A DNA stretch of 8,052 nt, taken from the NCBI GenBank assembly GCA_023230265.1, contig JALNXR010000086.1:1-8052 (forward strand), in the 5' to 3' direction. Source of the DNA: Bacteroidales bacterium. Lineage in GTDB: Bacteria > Bacteroidota > Bacteroidia > Bacteroidales > UBA932. The notes under the pieces are model-generated. The model was not told where the DNA came from. It saw only the letters and a list, made by a program, of their open reading frames with translations, and ran no database searches. Every line of letters starts with the position of its first letter. The stretch's first letter is position 1. Below, piece after piece: positions 1 to 6,357 of the stretch. The position numbers and the translations under genes were made by a program.

Positions 1-1719
1 GTACTGCAGAGGGAACGCTCCTTTGCAGGGGCAGACGGGCAGTTTGACAGAGAACTCTTTTTACAGTTTGTAAAGGCTATTCCCCAGGATAATTCCGGAA
101 ACCTTAACACCTACTGGAGGTATCTGGAGAACACTATGAAGTTTGAACAGATGCTTACAAAGTATATTTCTCTGCTTGCAAAGAGCACTGTCCAGAATCC
201 TGTTGAGATGCGCAGAAGCATTGAGGATAACAATATTACATCAGATGTATCCTTTATTATACAGCCTTACGGCCTCACCCCGGATTCCACCGTAACAGTC
301 TCAAAACAAGAGATAAAGGATTATTACAATAAAAACAGGAAGAATTTTGAACAGAAAGCCAGCAGGGACATAGAATATGTGGTATTTGAGGTGATTCCTT
401 CAGAAAAGGATATCGAACTGGCAAAACAGGACATCGAAAAGGTTTTTGAGGAGTTTTCAACAACCTCCAATCTTCGTTCGTTTCTGGGTAAGAACTCTGA
501 TAAGCCATTGGATACAAGATTCTACAAGGAGGGTGAACTCTCAGAAATATCACCGGTTCTGGACAGTTTCGCCTTTAAGGCAAATCCGGCCTCCGTACTA
601 CCTCTCTTCCGCGAAAATTACGCATTCAGAAGTGCAAGGATCAATGCTGTAAAGATGCTTCCCGACTCTGTCTTTGTTCAGCATATACTCATTCAGGGAA
701 GTGACAGGGCAAAGAACACAAAGCTGGTTGATTCGCTGATGCAGGAGCTTAAGAAAGGGGCTGATTTCTCTGCTCTGGCTACCTCTTATTCTGCCGACCG
801 CAACCCCAATGTGGCCTCTCCCGGAGATATCGGCTGGATGACTCAGATGATGATGGTCCCGGGATTTGACACCTGTTTTGTAATCAATCCCGGAACACCC
901 GTAACCGTCGAAACAAACTACGGTCTTCACATCGTAAAAGTTAAAGAGAGGACAAAGCTTCTTAAAAAAGTGCAGCTGGCTGTACTGGAAAAGGAGGCAG
1001 TGGCCAGCAAGGAGACCTACAACTCTTACTTTACAAGGGCAGGCGAGCTTTCTTCAAAGGCAGAAGGAAATTTTGAAAAATTTTCACAGGCCGTTAAGGA
1101 GATGAATCTGCCTGTTATTCCGGCAAACGGAATTGAAGAGGGGGCAAAAACTGTGGCCACTTATCGCAATGCAAGGGAGATCAGCCGTTGGGCTTATGAG
1201 GCAGAAAAAGGAGATGTGTCGCAGACAATACAGGTGGACAACAAATATTTCTTTGTAGTGGCTCTTACAGGAGTGTATGAGGAGGGTATCCCGCCTGTGA
1301 CAGCTCTTGAGTCAAAAATAGAAGATATTCTCAAGACTGAAAAGAGTAATGCAAAGATGGTGGAATCTGTTAAGGAAAAGGTTGCAGGGATGACCTCTCT
1401 TGAGGAGATGGCAAGTGCCCTTAACTCTATGGTAAGCAAGCAATCAGGCGTGTCTTTCGGATCTCTTGGTTCGCAAGCATTTGATCTCAGATTTGTGGGA
1501 GCAGTGTCAGGTGCCACAGAGAATACCATCACAGGGCCGGTAGGCGGAAATGTAGGAGTCTATATTTTTAGAGTAGATTCAAGAGAGACCGGCGGATTCT
1601 TTACAGAGGATGATGCAAAGGCCAGAAGTATGCAGTTGTTCAGCTATCAGATGCAGATGCTGCTTCCCACAATGGAAAAACTTGCCTCAGTTAAGGATAC
1701 CAGGGCAAAATTCTTCTAG
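1..1719 (+). CDS. ppiD: Peptidyl-prolyl isomerase, PpiD/SurA-like (5' truncated)
   Basis: The frame is open from base 1 to a TAG at 1717-1719, so the start lies outside the window and 572 residues are visible. An ATG at 136 is internal: the 45 codons before it read as normal protein, including an ADGQFDRELFLQF stretch typical of the SurA/PpiD N-terminal chaperone region. A parvulin rotamase domain spans about 667-949. It has the QHIL motif (His at 682-684), a central GDIGW and a closing GLHIVKVKER. Downstream, a region containing RWAYEAEKGDVSQTIQ and a further degenerate parvulin-like segment match the long C-terminal half of Bacteroidota PpiD proteins. Known members are inner-membrane-anchored periplasmic chaperones with about 700 residues, so roughly 130-150 residues, including the expected N-terminal membrane anchor, are probably missing here. 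The role inferred is folding of secreted and outer-membrane proteins. SurA is the main alternative name, but the length favours PpiD. Confidence 0.88.
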   Translation, partial: VLQRERSFAGADGQFDRELFLQFVKAIPQDNSGNLNTYWRYLENTMKFEQMLTKYISLLAKSTVQNPVEMRRSIEDNNITSDVSFIIQPYGLTPDSTVTVSKQEIKDYYNKNRKNFEQKASRDIEYVVFEVIPSEKDIELAKQDIEKVFEEFSTTSNLRSFLGKNSDKPLDTRFYKEGELSEISPVLDSFAFKANPASVLPLFRENYAFRSARINAVKMLPDSVFVQHILIQGSDRAKNTKLVDSLMQELKKGADFSALATSYSADRNPNVASPGDIGWMTQMMMVPGFDTCFVINPGTPVTVETNYGLHIVKVKERTKLLKKVQLAVLEKEAVASKETYNSYFTRAGELSSKAEGNFEKFSQAVKEMNLPVIPANGIEEGAKTVATYRNAREISRWAYEAEKGDVSQTIQVDNKYFFVVALTGVYEEGIPPVTALESKIEDILKTEKSNAKMVESVKEKVAGMTSLEEMASALNSMVSKQSGVSFGSLGSQAFDLRFVGAVSGATENTITGPVGGNVGVYIFRVDSRETGGFFTEDDAKARSMQLFSYQMQMLLPTMEKLASVKDTRAKFF

Positions 1720-1723
1720 AGTA

Positions 1724-2827
1724 TCAGACATTAAACCGGAAATGCATTATATCTCCATCCCGGACGATATAATCCTTTCCTTCTATGCTCATTTTTCCGG
1801 CATCTTTACACGCTGCCTCAGATCCATATTTTACATAATCCTCGTATTTGATTACTTCGGCACGTATAAATCCCTTCTCAAAATCGGTGTGGATAATACC
1901 GGCGGCAGCGGGAGCCTTTGTTCCGCTGATAAAGGTCCAGGCTTTAACCTCTGTTACTCCGGCAGTGAAATAGGTCTCCAGATCCAGCAGGGAGTATGCA
2001 GCCTTGATAAGTCTTGATACTCCGGACTCCTTAAGTCCTATCTCCTGTAAAAACATCTCCCTCTCCTCATAACTCTCCAGCTCTGCAATCTCAGCCTCGC
2101 TTTTTGCAGCGATTATCAGCATCAGGGCATTTTCGTCCTTTACAGCCTCCCTTACCCTTTCTACATAATTGTTACCCGTTATGGCGGACTTTTCGTCTAC
2201 ATTGCACACATAGAGAACCGGTTTATCAGTAAGCAGGCAGAGATCTTTTGCAAGTTTGCGATCATCTTGATTATCAAAAGATACGCTTCTTGCAGATTTG
2301 CCCTGAATAAGAGACTCCCTGAATTTTATTAGTATTTCGTATAGCTTTTTTGCTGTTTTGTCACCCCCGGTCTGAGCCTGCTTCTGTACCTTCCCAATCC
2401 TGTTATCAATGGTTTCAAGATCTTTGAGCTGAAGCTCGGTGTCAATTATCTCCTTGTCCCTCACCGGATTTACAGTTCCGTCAACATGAACTATATTGGA
2501 GTCGTCAAAACATCTGAGTATATGAATAATGGCATCAGTCTCCCTGATGTTTGCAAGAAACTGATTGCCAAGGCCCTCACCTTTGCTTGCCCCCTTAACG
2601 AGGCCGGCAATATCAACGATCTCCACAGTAGCAGGAACCACACGGTTTGGTTTGACAAGTCTCTCAAGAACTGTAAGCCGTTCATCAGGTACGGTTACAG
2701 AACCTATATTGGGCTCTATGGTGCAAAAGGGGAAATTGGCTGCCTGAGCCTTTCCGGAACTTATACAGTTAAAGAGGGTTGATTTTCCAACGTTGGGGAG
2801 GCCGACAATTCCGCATTTAAGTGACAT
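1724..2827 (-). CDS. ychF: Redox-regulated ATPase YchF (Obg/OLA1 family)
   Basis: This is a complete 367-residue gene, matching the usual family length of about 363-370. The P-loop G1 is at residues 9-16 (GLPNVGKS), G3 is DIAG at 72-75, and the G4 position reads NVDE at 209-212 instead of NKxD. That G4 change is the hallmark that makes YchF/OLA1 prefer ATP over GTP. A coiled-coil insertion follows in the middle (about 130-200). The C-terminal TGS domain (about 282-365) contains the conserved FISGTKAP and ends in IVRDGDIMHFRFNV. Family members bind ribosomes and affect translation and oxidative-stress responses in the cytoplasm. The ATG at 2825-2827 is chosen because MxLKCGIVGLPNVGKST is the standard N-terminus. 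No Shine-Dalgarno is visible before it, only an A-rich stretch, as is usual in Bacteroidota. It converges on the PPIase gene with a 4-bp gap. Confidence 0.97.
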   Translation of the reverse strand: MSLKCGIVGLPNVGKSTLFNCISSGKAQAANFPFCTIEPNIGSVTVPDERLTVLERLVKPNRVVPATVEIVDIAGLVKGASKGEGLGNQFLANIRETDAIIHILRCFDDSNIVHVDGTVNPVRDKEIIDTELQLKDLETIDNRIGKVQKQAQTGGDKTAKKLYEILIKFRESLIQGKSARSVSFDNQDDRKLAKDLCLLTDKPVLYVCNVDEKSAITGNNYVERVREAVKDENALMLIIAAKSEAEIAELESYEEREMFLQEIGLKESGVSRLIKAAYSLLDLETYFTAGVTEVKAWTFISGTKAPAAAGIIHTDFEKGFIRAEVIKYEDYVKYGSEAACKDAGKMSIEGKDYIVRDGDIMHFRFNV

Positions 2828-2927
2828 TTCAGTTATCTTTTTTACCGGGGATAGTTTAACAGGGCGGCGAAATTACTGAAATTTTCCAAGAAAAGCTAAA
2901 AAGGGACAATTATATCGTTTATCTCAT

Positions 2928-2960
2928 TATTTGTTAAAATAACTATTATATTTGTTAAAA
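2928..2960. repeat. Two 12-bp direct repeats, 21-bp period
   Basis: TATTTGTTAAAA occurs at 2928-2939 and again at 2949-2960. The starts are exactly 21 bp apart, or two turns of the DNA helix, so both copies face the same side. A related word, TTAAAATAAC, occurs at 2934-2943 and 2968-2977. The second 12-mer overlaps the -7 promoter candidate at 2947-2954. This could be a tandem operator in the divergent ychF/phosphoesterase promoter region, or a chance repeat in AT-rich DNA. No regulator can be named from this. Confidence 0.4.
2947..2954 (+). promoter_or_regulatory. Candidate Bacteroidota -7 promoter element
   Basis: TATATTTG is an exact match to the Bacteroidota sigma-ABfr -7 consensus TAnnTTTG. 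It lies in the AT-rich part of the divergent intergenic region and points towards the phosphoesterase gene at 3080. That would give a leader of roughly 120 nt. I see no TTTG at the preferred -33 spacing; the nearest upstream TTTG, at 2930-2933, is only 13 bp away. Such an 8-mer can arise by chance in AT-rich DNA, so the call is tentative. Confidence 0.35.
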
Positions 2961-3015
2961 GGACCCCTTAAAATAACCTCAACTGATTACTTTAGGATAT
3001 CAGAATTCTGCATTT

Positions 3016-3048
3016 TCCGGTTCTGTGGCAAATAAAATTTAAACCGGA
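3016..3048. repeat. Inverted repeat in leader of phosphoesterase gene
   Basis: TCCGGTT at 3016-3022 is perfectly complementary to AACCGGA at 3042-3048, with a 19-base AT-rich loop. A third CCGG follows at 3055-3058. If transcribed from 2947-2954, the RNA could fold into a 7-bp hairpin about 30 bases before the start codon. The long loop and lack of a U-run argue against a terminator. CCGG is very frequent in this DNA, which raises the chance of a spurious match. Confidence 0.25.
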
Positions 3049-3079
3049 GTCACACCGGCTCAAAACAGAGATAATTTAT

Positions 3080-4177
3080 ATGACTATGTATTTTACAATA
3101 CGGATTATAATCTGCCGGATTATATATTTGATCAGCTGTTCGCTCATCACTCCGGAACACTGTGTGTCAATTCCTGTTTCTCCTGCTTCACATTCCGGAA
3201 CAAAGCAGGAGAGAGGCATCAGGCCGGTAAAAGAGTATAAAATCCTCTTCTGGAATCTTGAAAACTATTTTGATACATTTGATGATCCCGCAACCTCAGA
3301 TAATGAATTCACAAGGGAGGGAGAGAGGCGTTGGAGCTGGAAGAGATTCACAAAAAAGAGGAATGACATTGCCAAGGTGATTCTTTCTGCAGGCAATGAG
3401 CTGACGGAGGGAGAACCGGGTTATCCCGTTTTAATTGCTCTTTCTGAAGTTGAAAACAGGTTTGTTCTGGATCAGCTTGTAAAATGTTCGCCTTTGGCGA
3501 TGCTGGAGTATTCTGTGATTCACAGGAACTCTCCTGATGAAAGAGGTATTGATGTGGCTCTTTTGTACAGAAGAAGGTATTTCAGCCTTATTGAGAACAA
3601 ATATTACACGGTTAAGGCGGAGGGGCAGGCGAGAAATACGCGTCTTATACTTTATGCAAAAGGTGTTCTCCAGGAGCTTGACACCCTGCATATTTTTGTA
3701 AATCACTGGCCTTCCAAATTTGGAGGGGAGAAGATATCCCGCCCGTACAGGGAGTGTGCTGCGAAAACTCTGCTTATGATTTGTGATTCGATTTTCATGA
3801 AAAACAAAAATGCTAACATTGTTCTAACCGGGGATTTTAATGATACTCCCGATTCGGATATATTCTCCACTTTCGAAAAGTTCATTAACCTGGCAAAACC
3901 ATTTGCATTAAAAGGGGAGGGAACAATCAGATACAAAGGAGTGTGGGAGATGATTGATATGTTCTTTATATCCCGGAACCTGTCGGATCAGCAGGAACCG
4001 GTAGCCTGCGGAGAGGATGCGATGGAGATTGTAAAAATCCCTTTTCTGATGGAGAAAGATCCGGTCTATCTTGGAGTGAGACCGAGAAGATGTTACACTG
4101 GTCCCAGGTACAACGGTGGTGTAAGCGACCATTTGCCGGTTATACTCAAAATCGGTAAAATGTTTGATTACCGTTGA
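3080..4177 (+). CDS. Endonuclease/exonuclease/phosphatase-family protein, possibly a lipoprotein
   Basis: This 365-residue protein has the DNase I-like (EEP) metal-dependent phosphoesterase fold. Visible motifs are FWNLENYFD (58-66, metal-binding Asn59), LSEVEN with the likely catalytic Glu123, DERGIDVALLYRR (153-165), FVNHWPS with His209, LTGDFNDTPDS (249-259, Asp252 and Asn254), and the closing SDHLPV with Asp350 and His351. All expected active-site residues are present, so it should be active. The substrate cannot be read from sequence: this family includes nucleases, sphingomyelinase-like and inositol phosphatase-like enzymes. The catalytic domain starts near residue 52. Before it is a short hydrophobic segment ending in LISC (17-20), which fits a lipobox, so the protein may be exported and lipid-anchored. 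Arginines inside the hydrophobic stretch make that signal weak. ATG 3080 is the only plausible start and has no clear ribosome-binding site. The gene is followed 18 bp later by rsmA. Confidence 0.88.
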   Translation: MTMYFTIRIIICRIIYLISCSLITPEHCVSIPVSPASHSGTKQERGIRPVKEYKILFWNLENYFDTFDDPATSDNEFTREGERRWSWKRFTKKRNDIAKVILSAGNELTEGEPGYPVLIALSEVENRFVLDQLVKCSPLAMLEYSVIHRNSPDERGIDVALLYRRRYFSLIENKYYTVKAEGQARNTRLILYAKGVLQELDTLHIFVNHWPSKFGGEKISRPYRECAAKTLLMICDSIFMKNKNANIVLTGDFNDTPDSDIFSTFEKFINLAKPFALKGEGTIRYKGVWEMIDMFFISRNLSDQQEPVACGEDAMEIVKIPFLMEKDPVYLGVRPRRCYTGPRYNGGVSDHLPVILKIGKMFDYR

Positions 4178-4183
4178 TTTGAC

Positions 4184-4191
4184 TATATTTG
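4184..4191 (+). promoter_or_regulatory. -7 promoter element abutting the rsmA start
   Basis: TATATTTG matches TAnnTTTG exactly and ends 4 bases before the rsmA ATG at 4196. A TTTG at 4163-4166 could act as the -33 element, with a 17-bp spacer that is slightly short. Transcription from here would begin at or within a few bases of the start codon, giving a leaderless or nearly leaderless mRNA. This fits the lack of any Shine-Dalgarno in the 18-bp gap. It would let rsmA be expressed independently of the phosphoesterase gene upstream. Confidence 0.45.
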
Positions 4192-4195
4192 CCTC

Positions 4196-5053
4196 ATGAA
4201 AGTAAAAGCAAAAAAATCGCTGGGACAGCATTTTCTTAGAAACAGGGGAGTGGCTGAGAGGATAACAGAAAGTCTGTTGTTTAAATACCGGCGGGATTTT
4301 ACGGAAGAGAACTCCAATCCGGAAGAGAACTCCACCCCGGAAGAGAACTCCACCCCGGATAAAAACAACAAGGCCGGAGTGCTGGAGGTGGGGCCGGGTA
4401 CCGGAGCTCTTACAGATTTTTTAATTAACAGGGAGGATATTGCTCTTAAAGTGGTGGAGATAGATCGTGAGTCTGTGAAGTATCTGTCAGAACACTATCC
4501 TTTGTTATCCGGAAATATAATTGAAGGAGATTTCCTGGAGCTTCAACTGGACACAATATTTTATGGAAAGTTTTCCCTCATTGGTAATTTCCCCTACAAT
4601 ATCTCCTCTCAGATTTTTTTTAAAGTGCTTGAATATAAAGATTATGTGCCGGAAGTAGTCTGTATGATCCAGAAAGAGGTGGCAGTGAGACTTGCCTCAC
4701 CTCCGGGAAGCCGTGACTACGGAATTCTGTCAGTTCTGCTTCAAACCTGGTACAATATAGAGTACCTTTTTACCGTGGATGAGAATCAGTTCATTCCCCC
4801 TCCAAAGGTCAAATCCGCAGTTATTAGATTAACCAGAAACAACAGATCTTTTCTTCCCTGCAATGAAGAACTCTACAGAAAAATCATAAAAGGGACATTT
4901 AACCAGAGGAGGAAAACAATAAAGAATTCGTTGTCAGGAGTGCTGCCCGAGAGCGGTAAAGCTGAACTGCCATACAAGGGTATGAGACCGGAACAGCTTG
5001 GCGTGGAGGAATTTATCGAGCTCACACAAGCAATTGAACCTATTTTGCATTAA
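4196..5053 (+). CDS. rsmA: 16S rRNA (adenine1518-N6/adenine1519-N6)-dimethyltransferase
   Basis: RsmA (KsgA) transfers four methyl groups from S-adenosylmethionine to two adjacent adenines in helix 45 of 16S rRNA, a late quality step in 30S assembly. The 285 residues contain the N-terminal KKSLGQHFL (6-13), SAM motif I VLEVGPGTGAL (62-72), VVEIDRE (86-92) with the acidic ribose-binding position, EGDFLEL (110-116), and catalytic motif IV NFPYNISSQ (131-139). The C-terminal part has QFIPPPKVKSAVIRL (198-212) and the RNA-contacting FNQRRKTIKNSL (235-246). It is somewhat longer than the usual 265-275 residues because of an acidic EENSxP repeat at residues 37-54. The repeat sits in the loop before motif I and leaves every motif intact, so activity is expected. 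ATG 4196 gives the standard KxKKSLGQ N-terminus. The last 14 bp overlap the convergent permease gene. Confidence 0.97.
   Translation: MKVKAKKSLGQHFLRNRGVAERITESLLFKYRRDFTEENSNPEENSTPEENSTPDKNNKAGVLEVGPGTGALTDFLINREDIALKVVEIDRESVKYLSEHYPLLSGNIIEGDFLELQLDTIFYGKFSLIGNFPYNISSQIFFKVLEYKDYVPEVVCMIQKEVAVRLASPPGSRDYGILSVLLQTWYNIEYLFTVDENQFIPPPKVKSAVIRLTRNNRSFLPCNEELYRKIIKGTFNQRRKTIKNSLSGVLPESGKAELPYKGMRPEQLGVEEFIELTQAIEPILH
4303..4356 (+). repeat. 18-bp minisatellite, three in-frame copies inside rsmA
   Basis: The unit ggaagagaactccacccc occurs at 4321-4338 and 4339-4356 as identical copies. A first copy at 4303-4320 differs at two bases (aat versus acc). The following bases, from 4357, resemble a decayed fourth copy. 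The 18-bp length is a multiple of three, so copy-number change keeps the frame. The product is EENSNP-EENSTP-EENSTP (RsmA residues 37-54), a hydrophilic, acidic and probably disordered stretch. Confidence 0.95.
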
Positions 5054-6311
5054 TAGCATCCACGGGATTTAGTTTAGATGCTTTGTAAGCCGGTACAAAA
5101 CCGGAAACAATACCTATAACAGAAGAGATCAACAGTCCTCTTACAATATTGTAGAAACTTAATTCCATCGGAAAAGAGTCATTGCCCTTTGTTAAAAGGA
5201 CTATCCCCAAAACCATAAGCAAACCTATCACCCCTCCGGCCAGGGCAAGCAAAGCTGCCTCTGTAAGAAACTGGGTCAGGATCATATATCTTTTTGCACC
5301 GAGAGCTTTCTGTATTCCGATGATAGGAGTTCTCTCCTTTACAGATACAAACATAATATTTGCAATCCCAAAACCGCCGATAAGAATTGAAAACCCTCCT
5401 ATTATCCATCCGGCCAGATTGATCCCCCTGAATATAGTCTTTGTCTGCTTTAGCAGAAAGGTCATTTCGTTCAATGCAAAATTGTCTGCATGTGAGGGTT
5501 TTAATCTTCTTACAGATCTCATTAGCATCTTTATCTCCTGGAGAAACTCATCCCTGCTAAACTGTTCCAGTGGTTTTATGCAAATCAGGGTTCCGCTGTT
5601 TCTTACGTTAAAGAGAGTTGCTCCGTAATTATAGGGAACGGTTACAGAATTGTCCGTATCAAAAATGCTTACAATGCTCTCTCCCGCTTTTTTTAGCACA
5701 CCGACAACCCTTGCAGTACTGTTCCCAACCTTAATGATTTTATTCTCCGGATCCTCCCCGGCAAAGAGAGCCTCTGCCACAGAACTCCCCAGGACCACAA
5801 CAGGAATGGAGGAGTGTGCCTCAAAGGTTGAAAAGTATCTCCCGCGTTCCATCTCTACATTTGATATTTTTGACCATTCGCTGGTTGGAGCAGCAATAAA
5901 TCCACCGGAGAAAGAGTTCCGTTTATATCTGATGGTTTTCTCGGAAAAAGCCACAAAAGCAATTGCCTCAGAGGTTTTTGAACGGGACTTTAAAAAATTG
6001 AACTCCTCAATTTTTGGGGACGGGCGTCTGATATACTCCCACCACTTGTACTCTATTCCGTCCGCAGGCTCCCATGGGAACTGCTGAATATACAGGGTTG
6101 ATCCCCCAAAGCCGCTGAGCCCGGTTGAAACATTTTTCTGAAGTGCATCGATTGCCGTAAAAACTGTTACGATGGAAAAGATACCGATACTTACTCCAAA
6201 CAGTGATAAAAATGTACGGAAACGGTCTCCCTTGAGAGAACCGTAAGCAAACAGCACACTCTCAAAAACCAGTTTGAGAAGCACCACCACTCTCCTGTAT
6301 ATTCCCGGCAT
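5040..6311 (-). CDS. ABC transporter permease, MacB/FtsX type
   Basis: The 423-residue protein has the MacB permease layout: a cytoplasmic N-terminal helix, a first membrane segment at about 34-54 (LSLFGVSIGIFSIVTVFTA), a long extracytoplasmic MacB_PCD-like domain at about 55-295, and three more membrane segments at about 300-324, 350-374 and 388-408. The FtsX-family signature VKERTPIIGIQKALGAKR (324-341) is followed by the typical C-terminal FVPAYKASKLNPVDAI. Such permeases work as dimers with a separate MacB-like ATPase, coupling cytoplasmic ATP hydrolysis to movement of the periplasmic domain. Uses include export of lipoproteins, peptides or macrolides, and envelope signalling. No ATPase or membrane-fusion partner gene is in the window, so the substrate is unknown. 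ATG 6309-6311 follows an A/T-rich leader with no strong ribosome-binding site. It lies 46 bp downstream of mutS on the same strand and overlaps the 3' end of rsmA by 14 bp. Confidence 0.93.
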   Translation of the reverse strand: MPGIYRRVVVLLKLVFESVLFAYGSLKGDRFRTFLSLFGVSIGIFSIVTVFTAIDALQKNVSTGLSGFGGSTLYIQQFPWEPADGIEYKWWEYIRRPSPKIEEFNFLKSRSKTSEAIAFVAFSEKTIRYKRNSFSGGFIAAPTSEWSKISNVEMERGRYFSTFEAHSSIPVVVLGSSVAEALFAGEDPENKIIKVGNSTARVVGVLKKAGESIVSIFDTDNSVTVPYNYGATLFNVRNSGTLICIKPLEQFSRDEFLQEIKMLMRSVRRLKPSHADNFALNEMTFLLKQTKTIFRGINLAGWIIGGFSILIGGFGIANIMFVSVKERTPIIGIQKALGAKRYMILTQFLTEAALLALAGGVIGLLMVLGIVLLTKGNDSFPMELSFYNIVRGLLISSVIGIVSGFVPAYKASKLNPVDAINAK

Positions 6312-6320
6312 ATCTTTATA

Positions 6321-6333
6321 ATATTTTAAATAT
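6321..6333. repeat. AT-only 13-bp palindrome between mutS and permease gene
   Basis: ATATTT-T-AAATAT is a perfect 6-bp inverted repeat around one central base. It lies 10 bp upstream of the permease ATG in a 46-bp spacer that is nearly all A and T. It could be a protein-binding site near a permease promoter or just low-complexity sequence. No exact TAnnTTTG -7 element is present on the minus strand here, so read-through from mutS is the simplest route of expression. Confidence 0.25.
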
Positions 6334-6357
6334 CAAATAATAAACAAGGTAAATCTT

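Noticed and set aside
136..138. ATG at 136 as the true start of the PPIase.
   Set aside because: The frame stays open to base 1 and the upstream codons match the SurA/PpiD N-terminal region, so the gene begins outside the window.
1610..2017. Plus-strand 135-residue frame spanning the PPIase/ychF junction.
   Set aside because: It overlaps two well-supported genes in other frames and has no family resemblance.
2907..2914. Minus-strand TATAATTG as the ychF promoter.
   Set aside because: It differs from TAnnTTTG at one fixed position and has no convincing -33 partner; such near matches are common in AT-rich DNA.
2956..2976. AAGG-ACC-CCTT as an intrinsic terminator or hairpin.
   Set aside because: The stem is only 4 bp with a 3-base loop, has no U-run, and lies upstream of both divergent genes, where a terminator is not expected.
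4303..4356. The three spaced repeats as a CRISPR array.
   Set aside because: The units are only 18 bp, directly tandem with no spacers, and lie inside a real reading frame.
4183..4371. Minus-strand 62-residue frame with repeated SGVEFSS segments opposite rsmA.
   Set aside because: It is the complement of the rsmA minisatellite. The plus-strand frame has all RsmA motifs, so the antisense reading is a shadow.
5182..6087. Two long plus-strand open frames (5182-5628 and 5650-6087) opposite the permease gene.
   Set aside because: Neither shows recognisable motifs, and both lie fully inside the permease gene, whose protein is clearly recognisable.
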